A stretch of DNA of 54,298 nt from a virus. Shown here one piece after another: positions 24,438-34,900 of the stretch (its first letter is position 1; each line of letters starts with the position of its first letter). The stretch is taken from IMG/VR virus record IMGVR_UViG_3300020465_000027, positions 1-54,298 of that record; one strand, given 5' to 3'. The position numbers were made by a program, and so were the translations under genes. The notes beneath the pieces were generated by a model. That model ran no database searches and was not told the DNA's origin. It saw only the letters and a list, made by a program, of their open reading frames with translations.

Positions 24438-26809
24438 TATGTTGTCCTCGCACAGAATAACATACCTTCAGCTGTATTATTTGCAATACCATCTTGACCA
24501 GTTTGATTAGTTAAATTATCAGCATTGACAACGGTATAAACTTCACTCGCACTAATAGTTACTGTATCACCTGGCAAAAATTCTGTTGCACCAGGAGATA
24601 CCTCTGCCATTATCATTACAAAATCATCAGGTATGTAATATGGACAAGGTGCTAAATTATATGAAATAGGAAGTCCTTTTATGGGTTTGTAATAATTTAC
24701 TCCCACTGAAGCTTTTTGATCTGCTTTTAATTGAAATACATCTTGAGTATTTTGATAAAAATCATAAGTATTACTTCTATAATATACATGGACATCCTGT
24801 TCACTAGTTTGATTAAAACCATTAATGTTAGTATTGTACTGAGTAACTGCTACAAAATCTCCACCAGTATTTCTAAGATAACCATATGATGCTTCTCGTG
24901 CTAATGATTGACTTGATACGGGATCGGCATTAACACCAAAACTACCTCCTGATGAATAACCAGTAGAAGTCATATATCTAGTTTGCACATATTTATCATG
25001 AGATTTTTGTGATTGCCATTGAGTTCTAAAATCAGTATAAGTTCCTAAGAAAACATCATCTAGATCCCATACGTTTCCACCAAATGTTGATCCTTTATGT
25101 AATGCAAAAGTAAAATATGTTCTGTCTACACCATTAATTGTTTGTATGAATGATATCACAGCAAAATTAGTATCTTGTGGTGCTTGTGCTTTATGATATC
25201 TTATTTTTAATGTATAGTTTGTAGGTCCTGCACTTGTAGCATAATCATGAACATCATAATATGTAGTTGAATCTCTGCTCATATACTGAAGTCCACTACC
25301 ATAATCTAATCCCATATCACCATTAAAACAACCAAAATATCCTGGATAACTAGAATCGTAAACAAAATGTTTTCCTAGTCTATTCAGATATGACCATCCA
25401 GAACCAGAGTAAATTTTAAGTTGATAATTATTACTGTGTAAAGTAAATCCCCAATAAGTAGTGCCAAATTTTTTATTAGCATCATTTTCAATTCTTAAAA
25501 CACCAAAAGAACCATCAGGATGTTTCTGATACATATTTGCACCAGCACCTAAACTTGTAGTAAGGATACTACATATACCATCAGCAGCACCAACACTAGT
25601 TTCATCTGTGTTAGTTCCAAATACAATATCATTTGCAGGTGTAGAACCACCTATTGCAGTACCAGGAATTGTAAATACTTCATTGTCAGACCATCCAGTT
25701 GCTTTACTACAAATTAGGATACCACTAATTGTTCCTTTGTCAGTGCCCCCTTCATCACGAAATATTCTCAATTTTAATTCACCTCTACTACCACTAGCAG
25801 GTACAGTGTATTTGTAATATGCCCTATTATTATAACTTGTATTGTCTAATCCAAAATTTATAACGACATTACCTTTCATACTTGAATTAACGGTATTAGC
25901 ATAACCATAGGCATGTATTCCTGTATATCCAGTGCCATCAATTTGTGTTGGATCTAAAACTTCATTTTCTGTTTGTCTAAAATATTCAGTGTCCCATAGG
26001 TAAGGATCAAGATAAGTTCCACTACCAGTTATTCGTTGAACAGATGAATATATGTTATCATCATTATGAAAATCTCTATCTGATGCATATGCAGCACCTT
26101 TTACAAAATCACAAAATCTAAAATCACCACCATCATTTGAATTTACATGAACTCTAATTTGATCTCCTTTTGAAACTGTTATGGTTGGATTTGTCTGAGA
26201 ATCTTTTCTGAAATGTTTTGGATCAGACATTGATGTATAAGTTATGGGAATTATACCTACGTTATTATTAGCATCCGATTCTGAATTATGTAATGTAATT
26301 GAATTATCATCAACTCTTCTCATATAATAAGTATTGCCAGAACTAAGTCCAGTAAATACATCAGATCCTTGACCAGTGTAATTAAGTTTTGTTCCTGTAG
26401 GAAATATAATTGGATCCATATTACCACTGAGATCTATTATATTACTAGAACCAGAACTAGTTGGTCTTATTTCTTCAGCAATTTGATATGATGTTGTGCC
26501 ATTATTAGTTACATATAAACGTCTTGAATAATTTGTCCAAGTTATAGCAGATCCACCACATTTTGCAAATGCATCATCTCCATCTGGTATGGGAGTTGCA
26601 TCGTAATGATATCTAATACATCTGGCAAAGTTGCTAGATTGAGATAAATTAAAACCAGGATATAAGATAGCAATAGGAACACCATCTTCCTGAGAACCGC
26701 TATTGAATCCCATGTCATAGAAAACTTTTTCTAAGGCATTCATAACATCAGCGTTTGTCCAACCACTGTTGCCATTGTTTACCAATTCAGTTCCTATAGT
26801 AACTGCCAT
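24437..26809 (-). CDS. Large virion structural protein, 790 aa
   Basis: No named domain recognised. The N terminus (TADVMNALEKVFYDMGFNSG-like region, residues 18-38) and the C terminus (GVNYYKPIKGLPISYNLAPC, PGDTVTISASEVYTVVNADN) look like conserved structural proteins of marine T4-like phages. The middle is Gly/Asn/Tyr/Thr-rich beta sequence with NGT, YYKYTVPASGSRGELKLRIF and many aromatic residues, as in fibre or adhesin shafts. GGGGAA before the start is a good ribosome binding site. It is followed by an overlapping 82-aa gene. Likely a peripheral fibre or tail-associated protein. Confidence 0.82.
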   Translation of the reverse strand: MAVTIGTELVNNGNSGWTNADVMNALEKVFYDMGFNSGSQEDGVPIAILYPGFNLSQSSNFARCIRYHYDATPIPDGDDAFAKCGGSAITWTNYSRRLYVTNNGTTSYQIAEEIRPTSSGSSNIIDLSGNMDPIIFPTGTKLNYTGQGSDVFTGLSSGNTYYMRRVDDNSITLHNSESDANNNVGIIPITYTSMSDPKHFRKDSQTNPTITVSKGDQIRVHVNSNDGGDFRFCDFVKGAAYASDRDFHNDDNIYSSVQRITGSGTYLDPYLWDTEYFRQTENEVLDPTQIDGTGYTGIHAYGYANTVNSSMKGNVVINFGLDNTSYNNRAYYKYTVPASGSRGELKLRIFRDEGGTDKGTISGILICSKATGWSDNEVFTIPGTAIGGSTPANDIVFGTNTDETSVGAADGICSILTTSLGAGANMYQKHPDGSFGVLRIENDANKKFGTTYWGFTLHSNNYQLKIYSGSGWSYLNRLGKHFVYDSSYPGYFGCFNGDMGLDYGSGLQYMSRDSTTYYDVHDYATSAGPTNYTLKIRYHKAQAPQDTNFAVISFIQTINGVDRTYFTFALHKGSTFGGNVWDLDDVFLGTYTDFRTQWQSQKSHDKYVQTRYMTSTGYSSGGSFGVNADPVSSQSLAREASYGYLRNTGGDFVAVTQYNTNINGFNQTSEQDVHVYYRSNTYDFYQNTQDVFQLKADQKASVGVNYYKPIKGLPISYNLAPCPYYIPDDFVMIMAEVSPGATEFLPGDTVTISASEVYTVVNADNLTNQTGQDGIANNTAEGMLFCARTT

Positions 26810-26814
26810 TTTTA

Positions 26815-29490
26815 CTATTCCCCTATTTTTAATGCGGTTAATGTTATATCTATCGCAGAAGATGTATTACTTCTGTTTACAACTGAGATATACATTGTTG
26901 TAGTTCTAGGATTATCATTGTTGAATCCCATAACGCCAGGTGTGACCAATACACTTTGATTGGAACCTGATGTTCTTACCTCAGCAATTACACCTCCACC
27001 TGGCGTTGGATCGGATCCTTCACTTCTAGTATCATCTGCTTGTCTAGATGCATCATCAACAAAAACTCTAATCCACGCCTCTACAGAAGATGTAATCTTA
27101 TATAGAACGTACCCTTTATAACCATTAATATTTAGATCAACTGTTGCTCCTGGTGCAACTGAATTAGTAGTTCCTGTTAAATCAGTAATAGATGGTGTTG
27201 TTGACCCTCCTGATGAACTGATAACCCCATTACCATCAATAGTAATAGAAGTCCCGTCAATTTTAACACCACCAAGGACAGTAGTAGAAGCTGTTGGTAA
27301 TGTGTAATTTCCCTGTACTGCACTTAACGTGCCATCTGCTGATATTGTTAAATTATTTCCTACCTTAATACCACCAAGAACTGATACACTAGCAATAGGT
27401 AGTGTGTATGCACTTGGTATGCTAGGTTTATTAAGTATCTGTGCCAAACCAGACGTGGCATCCCAATCAGATTGAACAGGAGCAGTGCTATTAACTGTAA
27501 TCTTATTGTTAGAACCATCCCAAGAAATATCAGTTCCATTACTACCTACAAATTCAATTGTATCTGTGGTTCCACTTGCAGGAACTAAATTTAATAATGC
27601 TTGGTTACTTGTGTTATTACTACCAGTAAGATCATATGTCGTACCTCCTCCACCTCCACCACCTGCTTGTGCAGTAGCACTTAATGTTTTGTTTACACTA
27701 TCGTAAGTAAATGATATATTTTGATGTGTGCCACCAAGAATCATTGCAGAAGCAGCGTCTTTAGCATCATTATCAGTATAAGTTCCACCTCCACCTGCAC
27801 CTTGTCTAAAGGTTAAGGTATTAGCATCTGTTCTTTCTACTGTGATACCATCAGCACCTCTAAATTCAATATCATCAGTTCCTGCTACATCCCCTGTTCC
27901 TGTCAATCTAAACTTTGCAGCACTACCTGTTCCTTGCTCTGCTGAAATAGAATACCCATAAGTAGGTGCATCTAATATAGGAAATGCATCTACCCATTGT
28001 TGACTATCAACATCGTGATAACGAACTTTTAATCTACCCTCATTTGATTTGTACCAAAGATCACCGTTTTGTGGAGTTGGATTTGTAGGAGGAGTATCAG
28101 AGACACTAACATTAGCTCCACTAGAACTGCTACCACCACCTCCACCAGCGTTGTTAGAAGTATCTACCCATTGATTACTAGATCCATCTTCATACCAAAC
28201 CTTAAGTTGACCTTCATCAGATTTATACCATAAATCTCCGCTACTAGGATTTGATGGTGCTGTGTCAGAAACTGTTACAGAACTGCTACCTCCACCACTA
28301 CCAGAAATATCAGTATCATTAATCCAACTAGTCCCATTATATTTTAATACTTGTCCATTGGTAGGACTAGTAATACTAACATTAGATAATCCCTCAAGAG
28401 TTATTATATCTGGAGCAGATTCCCAACTGCTACCATTATATTTTAATATATGTCCATTAACTGCTCCAACTGTAGATACATCAGTTAGATTTGCTAATGT
28501 TCTTTGTGTTAGATCTGTAAAACTACCAGTAGTTGCTACAGTTGCAAGAGATGGTTTGTTTAAAATAAATGATGGTTTTGAACTATCTTGTTCTGCCCAA
28601 TCAGATTTAAATTGTGCTAAGTGTTGTGTGGTTGGTTCATTAACCCAGTTAGATCCATTCCAACGTAACATCTCATCAGTCTGTAGGTTGGTCAGAACAG
28701 GAAGTAGATAACCTTGTGCAGCATGATTACCCCAACCATGTGCTGTATTCCAATTATTAATTAATGTTGATGTAATGCCAGATGCAACAGAAGCAGAAAA
28801 TATAGGATCTGTTTCTGTAAATGATGAGATATATGTGGGTGTAAAATTTTCCCACCTACCTGCACCAGAATTATATTTTAATAGTTGACCATTTTGTGTA
28901 TTTGTATCAGTAACATTACCAATGTCATTGAGAGTGTTGATTTGAGTTCCACCAGCATCAACAGCATTTGTCCATCTATTATTGGTGCTATCGTATTTTA
29001 ATACCTGATTATTCTGAACATTACTAATAAATACATTTCCAATATCATTAATATCAGAAATACCCGTAAGTGGTTGATTAACCCAAGAACTACCATCATA
29101 TTGAAGAACATGGGTATTTACTGGATTACTTATAATTACACCAGGAATGTCATTAAGTGTTGCTGTATTAAGTCTGTAAAGACTTAAATTTGCTGGAGTA
29201 AATGTAAATGTGCCATTTGTATTATTATATGATAAGGATCCATTACCAGCTGGACTAGCAGTTATGATAGAAAAACTGGTACTAACGATGTCCGTGTCAA
29301 GAACCCATTCAGTACCATTGTATTTTATTATTTGTGAATTTGTCGCACCAGATGCTGTTACATCAACAAGGTCATCTAGATTAAATGTATCTACTTGCTG
29401 TTTTAAATTGAATACATCAACAGCTAATTCATTAATTTCTTTCCTTTGCTGTTCAAAAGTATCAGTTTTTGGGACGTTCCTTAATACCAT
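26815..29490 (-). CDS. Modular tail fibre with LKYNG repeats, 891 aa
   Basis: Probable fibre. N terminus RNVPKTDTFEQQRKEINELA matches the anchor-like peptide of the 757-aa gene product. Residues about 40-390 have seven units of the pattern L.(D/N)(L/I)..V......NGQ.LKYNG..W. Two copies of GDLWYKS(D/N)EG(Q/R)LKV followed by QWVD occur near residues 410-500. Then GGGTYTDNDAKDAAS and a block nearly identical in pattern to the collar fibre (TLPTASTTVLGGVKIDGTSI). The C terminus is a beta domain ending in ALKIGE. It overlaps the preceding 75-aa gene by 29 bases in another frame. It could be a side fibre sharing a base with the 757-aa protein. Confidence 0.88.
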   Translation of the reverse strand: MVLRNVPKTDTFEQQRKEINELAVDVFNLKQQVDTFNLDDLVDVTASGATNSQIIKYNGTEWVLDTDIVSTSFSIITASPAGNGSLSYNNTNGTFTFTPANLSLYRLNTATLNDIPGVIISNPVNTHVLQYDGSSWVNQPLTGISDINDIGNVFISNVQNNQVLKYDSTNNRWTNAVDAGGTQINTLNDIGNVTDTNTQNGQLLKYNSGAGRWENFTPTYISSFTETDPIFSASVASGITSTLINNWNTAHGWGNHAAQGYLLPVLTNLQTDEMLRWNGSNWVNEPTTQHLAQFKSDWAEQDSSKPSFILNKPSLATVATTGSFTDLTQRTLANLTDVSTVGAVNGHILKYNGSSWESAPDIITLEGLSNVSITSPTNGQVLKYNGTSWINDTDISGSGGGSSSVTVSDTAPSNPSSGDLWYKSDEGQLKVWYEDGSSNQWVDTSNNAGGGGGSSSSGANVSVSDTPPTNPTPQNGDLWYKSNEGRLKVRYHDVDSQQWVDAFPILDAPTYGYSISAEQGTGSAAKFRLTGTGDVAGTDDIEFRGADGITVERTDANTLTFRQGAGGGGTYTDNDAKDAASAMILGGTHQNISFTYDSVNKTLSATAQAGGGGGGGTTYDLTGSNNTSNQALLNLVPASGTTDTIEFVGSNGTDISWDGSNNKITVNSTAPVQSDWDATSGLAQILNKPSIPSAYTLPIASVSVLGGIKVGNNLTISADGTLSAVQGNYTLPTASTTVLGGVKIDGTSITIDGNGVISSSGGSTTPSITDLTGTTNSVAPGATVDLNINGYKGYVLYKITSSVEAWIRVFVDDASRQADDTRSEGSDPTPGGGVIAEVRTSGSNQSVLVTPGVMGFNNDNPRTTTMYISVVNRSNTSSAIDITLTALKIGE
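28315..29375 (-). repeat. Seven coding repeats with LKYNG..W core
   Basis: Protein repeats of about 30-70 residues in the 891-aa fibre; at least three related copies occur in the collar fibre at about 22180-22260, 22500-22620 and 23420-23510. Confidence 0.8.
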
Positions 29491-29689
29491 CAGGATTAAC
29501 CAATTGCTTTAATAGAGACTTGATCTCACTTAACTCACCTTTTAGATAATCTAATTCATGTTCCATATTTTGAAACTTTAACTTAGACCTCTTATATTTC
29601 TCAAACGAAGACCTATCGGTATTTATGATTGCACCTGAATTAACATCCCTATAGAGATGATCATTGTCTTTTACTTTTATATGGTTCAT
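29462..29689 (-). CDS. Small helical phage protein, 75 aa
   Basis: Starts MNHIKVKDNDHLYRDVNSGA with IINTDRSSFEKYKRSK; this N-terminal pattern is familiar to me from small conserved proteins of T4-like marine phages. Residues about 42-68 (EHELDYLKGELSEIKSLLKQ) form a probable coiled coil. The end overlaps the start of the 891-aa fibre by 29 bases, so the two are translated together. It sits between the two fibres carrying related N-terminal peptides and could help join them to the baseplate. Function unknown. Confidence 0.82.
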   Translation of the reverse strand: MNHIKVKDNDHLYRDVNSGAIINTDRSSFEKYKRSKLKFQNMEHELDYLKGELSEIKSLLKQLVNPDGIKERPKN

Positions 29690-29699
29690 TCATTTTTTA

Positions 29700-31973
29700 T
29701 TAAGGGAATGTGATGTTCATTCTATCATGTGCCCATACAGTGATTTCAACATTGTACTTCACATAGTTATTGTTTGCATCAGTAGTATACTTAAGAGTAC
29801 CACCACCAGCACCATTACTAGTCCAAGCAAGAGATCCGACAGCAATACTAGTTCCTACGATGAAGTTTATGCTTGGTGTTTGTTGACCAAGAGTGTATCC
29901 AGAATCCGATCCAGTTCTTCTTGCATCTGCATATGCTGTAATAATTCCTGCTTGAGCATTTGCAGCAGCAACGCAATACATTTTAAGTTCAATCACAACA
30001 TGTGAATTACCACCAGTATTAGTAAGAGTAAGTATATCATGAGTGCTTTCACTTGTTGCACGAACAAATGAATGTGCCCATCTCTTCACATAATTAGTAT
30101 CAGTACCGTCATCAGTTCTCAATTCTAATAGGTTAGAGGTGTTTGCAGAAACACTTACAGCAGCATTGTGATAAGACTTACTATTATTAGATCCAATAAG
30201 CAAATTACCTGTCGTACCATCAATACGAAGTCTTTCATGTGAACCGTCTGTAATACCTTTTCCAGAATTTGAACCAGATTTTGCATGAAAAGTTAGATTA
30301 CCATTATATGAATATGAAATACCTGCACGAATATCAGCTATATTTGGATTAGCATCATCAATTCTTCCACCGAAACCAATCATAGGTCCAGATTGATCTG
30401 TTCCAGTTCCATTAACCGATTGATCATGATCTTGACCCCAAATGGTCATAGCAAGTTTACTGGAATCATTTGAAACAACTCCACCATAGTCTCTTCTAAA
30501 GATGGATCCTAAATCAGTAGTTGATCTTACATCCAAAAATCCTTGTGGATTAGTTTCATTGATACCGACTTTACCACCAAACGGATTTAACAATAAATTT
30601 TTAGCATTATTTCCAACACCGTTTGCTCCTTGTAAATAAGGAAAAGCATTAACAGTTTCAACTCCTATCCAAAGAGAATCAGAACTGTTAGTAGCACCCT
30701 TAACTCTAAGTGCTGCTTTTGTAACTGAAGTTGCTAAATCATTTGCTGAAGATGCAAATTCTTGAGCACCTTGAACTTCTAGGACTGCTTGATCTGGAGA
30801 TGTATAATTTATTCCAACTTTACCATCAGGTGTGATTCGCATCCTCTCTTCAAGAGTATCATTACTAGTAATAGCGTTAGGATTGGTGGCAAAATATAAA
30901 GCATTACCAGGACCTGGATTTGAATATTCTACTCCAATTGATGCACCTCTATTGGTAGTTCCTGTACCTACGGTGAAATACATGTCAGCAGTAATACCAA
31001 GAGCAGAACCATTAGCATTGTGTATTCTTAAAGCGTCGTATCCAGAAAATTGTGTAGTGTTGCTACTATTCCCGTCAATATTTAAAGCACCACTAACATC
31101 AAGACCACTGTTTGCATCTACGTTTCTGTCAAATATTACGCTACCAGCAGACGCATTATCACTAAATCTTAAATTATCACCATTACCATAAATATCCCAC
31201 TGACCTGTACCACTGCCAGCATACATTCTAACATAATCACCTGAACTTGAACTCTCTGCCTTAAATGTTTTGTTTGCACCAGTAATTATTACATCATCAG
31301 ATGAAGATATAGTTCCTGTTACAGAAAGACCAGTGCTACTAAAACTACCAACTAAAGCATTAGTAGTTCCTCCATAAATTCCAACAGAAGAACCTTTAAC
31401 TCTTAATTCTTTATATGCAGTAGTTCCTCTATCATAAGAAATGATCTGTCCAGTATTCGCATCAGGTGCATTTATCTCAACACCAGATCCAGTGGTAGGA
31501 GAAGTATTTCCTGTAAACTGACCACGAGGTGCTTTTAAGAAAGTAGTCCCTTCAAGACCAATACTACTCACAAGAGCATCATTAGCATCAACAAAATTAA
31601 ATGTTATATCTGTAGCAGAGTCAATCGTAATACCTGCACCATCAGCCTGAGCATCACTAGTGCTTCCTTTAGAAATTAAAATATTTTTGTCAGTGATTTC
31701 AAGATTAGTCGTATTGACCGTTGTAGTAGTTCCTGTGACATTTAAATTTCCACTTATCGTAACAGTACCACTACCACTGTTAGAATTGATTGTGAAGGCA
31801 TTAGGTACTGCTAGAGTTTGACCAGTAAAATCATTACTACCATCATGTTTTAAATAAGTAGGAGCAGCAGTATTTACTGTTGATTCAAAAGTTGTAAAAT
31901 CAGCAGCGAGTAAATTAATTTCTTGCCTTTGTTGCTCAAAGGTAAAATTTGTTGCTACATTTCTTTGTGGCAT
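29700..31973 (-). CDS. Tail fibre with QRQEIN-type N terminus, 757 aa
   Basis: Probable tail fibre. The N terminus has NFTFEQQRQEINLLAADF, matched by two other genes here. Then typical fibre shaft motifs: TVTISGNLNVTGTTTTVNTT, EITDKNILISKG, DAQADGAGITIDS and GATNALVGSFSSTGLSVTG-like beta elements. Several RMRITPDGKVGI, NPQGFLDVRS and RLRIDGTTGNLLIG units in the C-terminal half resemble trimeric fibre repeats. The final 120 residues are a separate beta domain (ELKMYCVAAANAQAGIITAY) ending in NITFP. AGAGGATC precedes the start. No intramolecular chaperone domain is apparent. Confidence 0.9.
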   Translation of the reverse strand: MPQRNVATNFTFEQQRQEINLLAADFTTFESTVNTAAPTYLKHDGSNDFTGQTLAVPNAFTINSNSGSGTVTISGNLNVTGTTTTVNTTNLEITDKNILISKGSTSDAQADGAGITIDSATDITFNFVDANDALVSSIGLEGTTFLKAPRGQFTGNTSPTTGSGVEINAPDANTGQIISYDRGTTAYKELRVKGSSVGIYGGTTNALVGSFSSTGLSVTGTISSSDDVIITGANKTFKAESSSSGDYVRMYAGSGTGQWDIYGNGDNLRFSDNASAGSVIFDRNVDANSGLDVSGALNIDGNSSNTTQFSGYDALRIHNANGSALGITADMYFTVGTGTTNRGASIGVEYSNPGPGNALYFATNPNAITSNDTLEERMRITPDGKVGINYTSPDQAVLEVQGAQEFASSANDLATSVTKAALRVKGATNSSDSLWIGVETVNAFPYLQGANGVGNNAKNLLLNPFGGKVGINETNPQGFLDVRSTTDLGSIFRRDYGGVVSNDSSKLAMTIWGQDHDQSVNGTGTDQSGPMIGFGGRIDDANPNIADIRAGISYSYNGNLTFHAKSGSNSGKGITDGSHERLRIDGTTGNLLIGSNNSKSYHNAAVSVSANTSNLLELRTDDGTDTNYVKRWAHSFVRATSESTHDILTLTNTGGNSHVVIELKMYCVAAANAQAGIITAYADARRTGSDSGYTLGQQTPSINFIVGTSIAVGSLAWTSNGAGGGTLKYTTDANNNYVKYNVEITVWAHDRMNITFP

Positions 31974-31989
31974 TGTATTGATCCTCTAA

Positions 31990-34900
31990 TTAGTATGATG
32001 CGACAGCTCTTAGATCTTGAATCTTAGGAACATAAGCGGGATTACGTGATTTCATTATAAGTTTTACAGCAAATGATGAAAACTCAGGAAGATCTTCAAC
32101 GCTATAACTTAACTCCTGATAAGATGATTGTTTTTCAGTAATGCCACTAATAGCGTTTTCTGAAGTTGCAATCGCATCATTATCTGGTATTCCTATATCA
32201 TTAAAGTATACCCACTCAATGTCTTCAAAGTTTTCTTGTGATGAAGATTTCTTTATTCTATATAGGAGTCCGATGTTGTTTATGTCACTGGTATTAGCAG
32301 TAATTTTTACGTTAATTCCTGTTGCTGGATTTTCAATAGCGACTTCTTTTGTTACATACTTAGCAACATTAGAACTATTTTTTGATTCAATATCTGATAT
32401 AAAATCTACACCATCAGTATATGTAACTTTTGATACTTGAATAAATCCTTCTTCGCCAGTTGTTTGACCTGTATATGAGATGTAATCATCTACACGGAAG
32501 ATGTCAGTTGCTTGTGAATCTACAATAGAATTTCTAGCAAATGGATCATTAGCAATCCCAGTTGCTTTACTTGTGTAATCATCATTTACTGGTTGTTTAT
32601 CATTTGTGATAGTTAATTGACCTGCTTTACTATCCCATAAAACAATAGAACCATCAATTATATTATTATAAGTATTCGCAAATCCATCTGGACTTCTAGC
32701 AATTATTTTACTTACTGCTGTTGTATTAGGGAACTGAGGAACAATCTGTGTAATAGAAGCATTGTTAACAGTAACTTTATTTGTACCATTATCATTTAAC
32801 GCTGTTTGTGTGGTAAATTTCAATGTTTCACCAGCTAAAAATGTATTGGTTGTTTTAACAACCACAGTTAAATTAGCACCATCAACTTTAACAAGTTTTC
32901 CAGAAGCATTACTTGTAACACCTGTAACTGTATCTAATCCTTGTACATTAGTGCCAGGAGCTGTAAAGTTAACTCCACTATGTGTATTTGTAACTGAGAA
33001 TTGGTACACAGGATAAAATTCTAGAATCTGATCTCTACGTCCAAATCTATCTTCTTTACCAGCAACATATTCTACTCTATTAGAAATAGTTTTAAGAGAT
33101 GCTCTAGAAAGATCTACTAGTGGAGAAAGAGAGTCAACTGTACTTGAAAGATCAAGTTTATATGTAATAGATCTACTAATATTATTAATAGATTCATTAA
33201 TAGTTGACGCAATAACTTTTTGATTAATAAAGAAGAAATCTTCGTTTAAAAATGTCTTCTCATAATCTGATTGTGTATATGATTCAAATGTTCCTACATT
33301 ATCATCTACAGGTTTAATATTAGTAGTTTTAACTGTAGAATCAATCTTAGTTTGTGAGAATGAAAGATTAGGAATAATAGCATGAACTTTTTCAAACTTT
33401 CTATTATAAGATGCTAGTACATTTGTACCACCACCAAATGCATTAGAAGATGCTCTGTTAGATGTTGTGATTACATAACTATCAATACCACTATTACTTA
33501 CTTGATATAATTCAGAATTTAATTTAGTTGCAGTTACTCCACCAACATTAGTTGCTGATTTAAAGAATACATATGATTTTCCAGAATCTTCAAATCCATT
33601 GTCAAAATGATTAACTTTAACCTTAAAATTATTATTTTTAAATAACGATGACGTAGCACCAGTATTTGCTTCTGCGTTAGTTTCTATCGGATCAACATCA
33701 AGTTTTTCATATCCAAGTTCTTCATTTGTAAGAAGTAATGACGCAGTTCTAGAAATATCAAATTTAGCACGATTAATATTAAATTTGAGATCTTCAAATA
33801 AATCTTCAGTCCAATCATTAGTGTTCTGAGACTTATAAAGAGATCCAAGCAAAGGTTGTGTTGTAACAGTTGTACTTGTAGCAATTTCTACCTCACCTAA
33901 TTTAGATGCCCATACAAGATAATCAACAGAATCTGTTTCTAATACTAGAGCATACTCAGTATCATTTTCTAAGTAAACAGGATAATCAAAAGCAAAATTA
34001 GTTGCAGTTGTAGAATTAACAGTGTTGGTTGATGCATCATCAATAGCAATACCCATTCTAACAGCTGGACTATCAATGGTAATAGAAGATGATATTACAG
34101 CACCAGCATTTCCTGTACCTGTACCTGCAATAATAACAGCAGGTGGTTCGGTATATTCAGAACCAGAAAGAACTACTTCAGAATTATAAACTTTACCATC
34201 GCCAACTCTAACAGTTGCAGTTGCAGTACCACCGCCAGGTAACTGAGGACTCTCAATAGTTACAATAGCAGATTCATAAGATGATCCAGTATTAGTTACC
34301 GATAATCCAGTTACTCTACCAGAATCTTTTACTATTTTAAAAGTGTTAGTTGTGTTACTAGTATTGTTAGCAAGTATTAAAGAAGGTACATTTAATATTT
34401 CATCTTGTTGGAAAGATACACCAGTATGATTATCAAGAACTAATGTATATACTTGATCATTTGTTAATGTAAATACGCCAGCAGAAGATGGAGTAACTTC
34501 AATTTTATTTTTATCAAACACTCTAGAAATAGGACCTGATGCATTAGATATACTACCAGTTACTTTTTCTCCTTTAGTAACTTCTAAAGTAGAACTAGCA
34601 ATTACTCTCAAGAAAGTATCTGGAGAAATAACTTTTTGTGTGCCAGGCACAATGTTTTTACCAGGTTTTCCATTTTGTACATCTGTTAGATATACTCTAA
34701 TAGGAATTTTATCACTCTTAGCAGAGAAGTATAAATCAACACCTGTTGTAAATACACCACCATCAAAATTCTCAACCTTAAATGTTTGAGCAAGAGGATT
34801 AGGTCTAATTGGATTAGCAGTGTTACTTGCTGTCAATTGTGTTCCTTCATTTGCTTTAAAGAATGCAGGAGATGTAGATATGATTGAAGATGGATTATCA

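Noticed and set aside
29620-29627. CATAAATA late-like box inside the 75-aa gene
   Set aside because: It is within coding sequence 130 bases before the next start, too far for the pattern seen at the other boxes.
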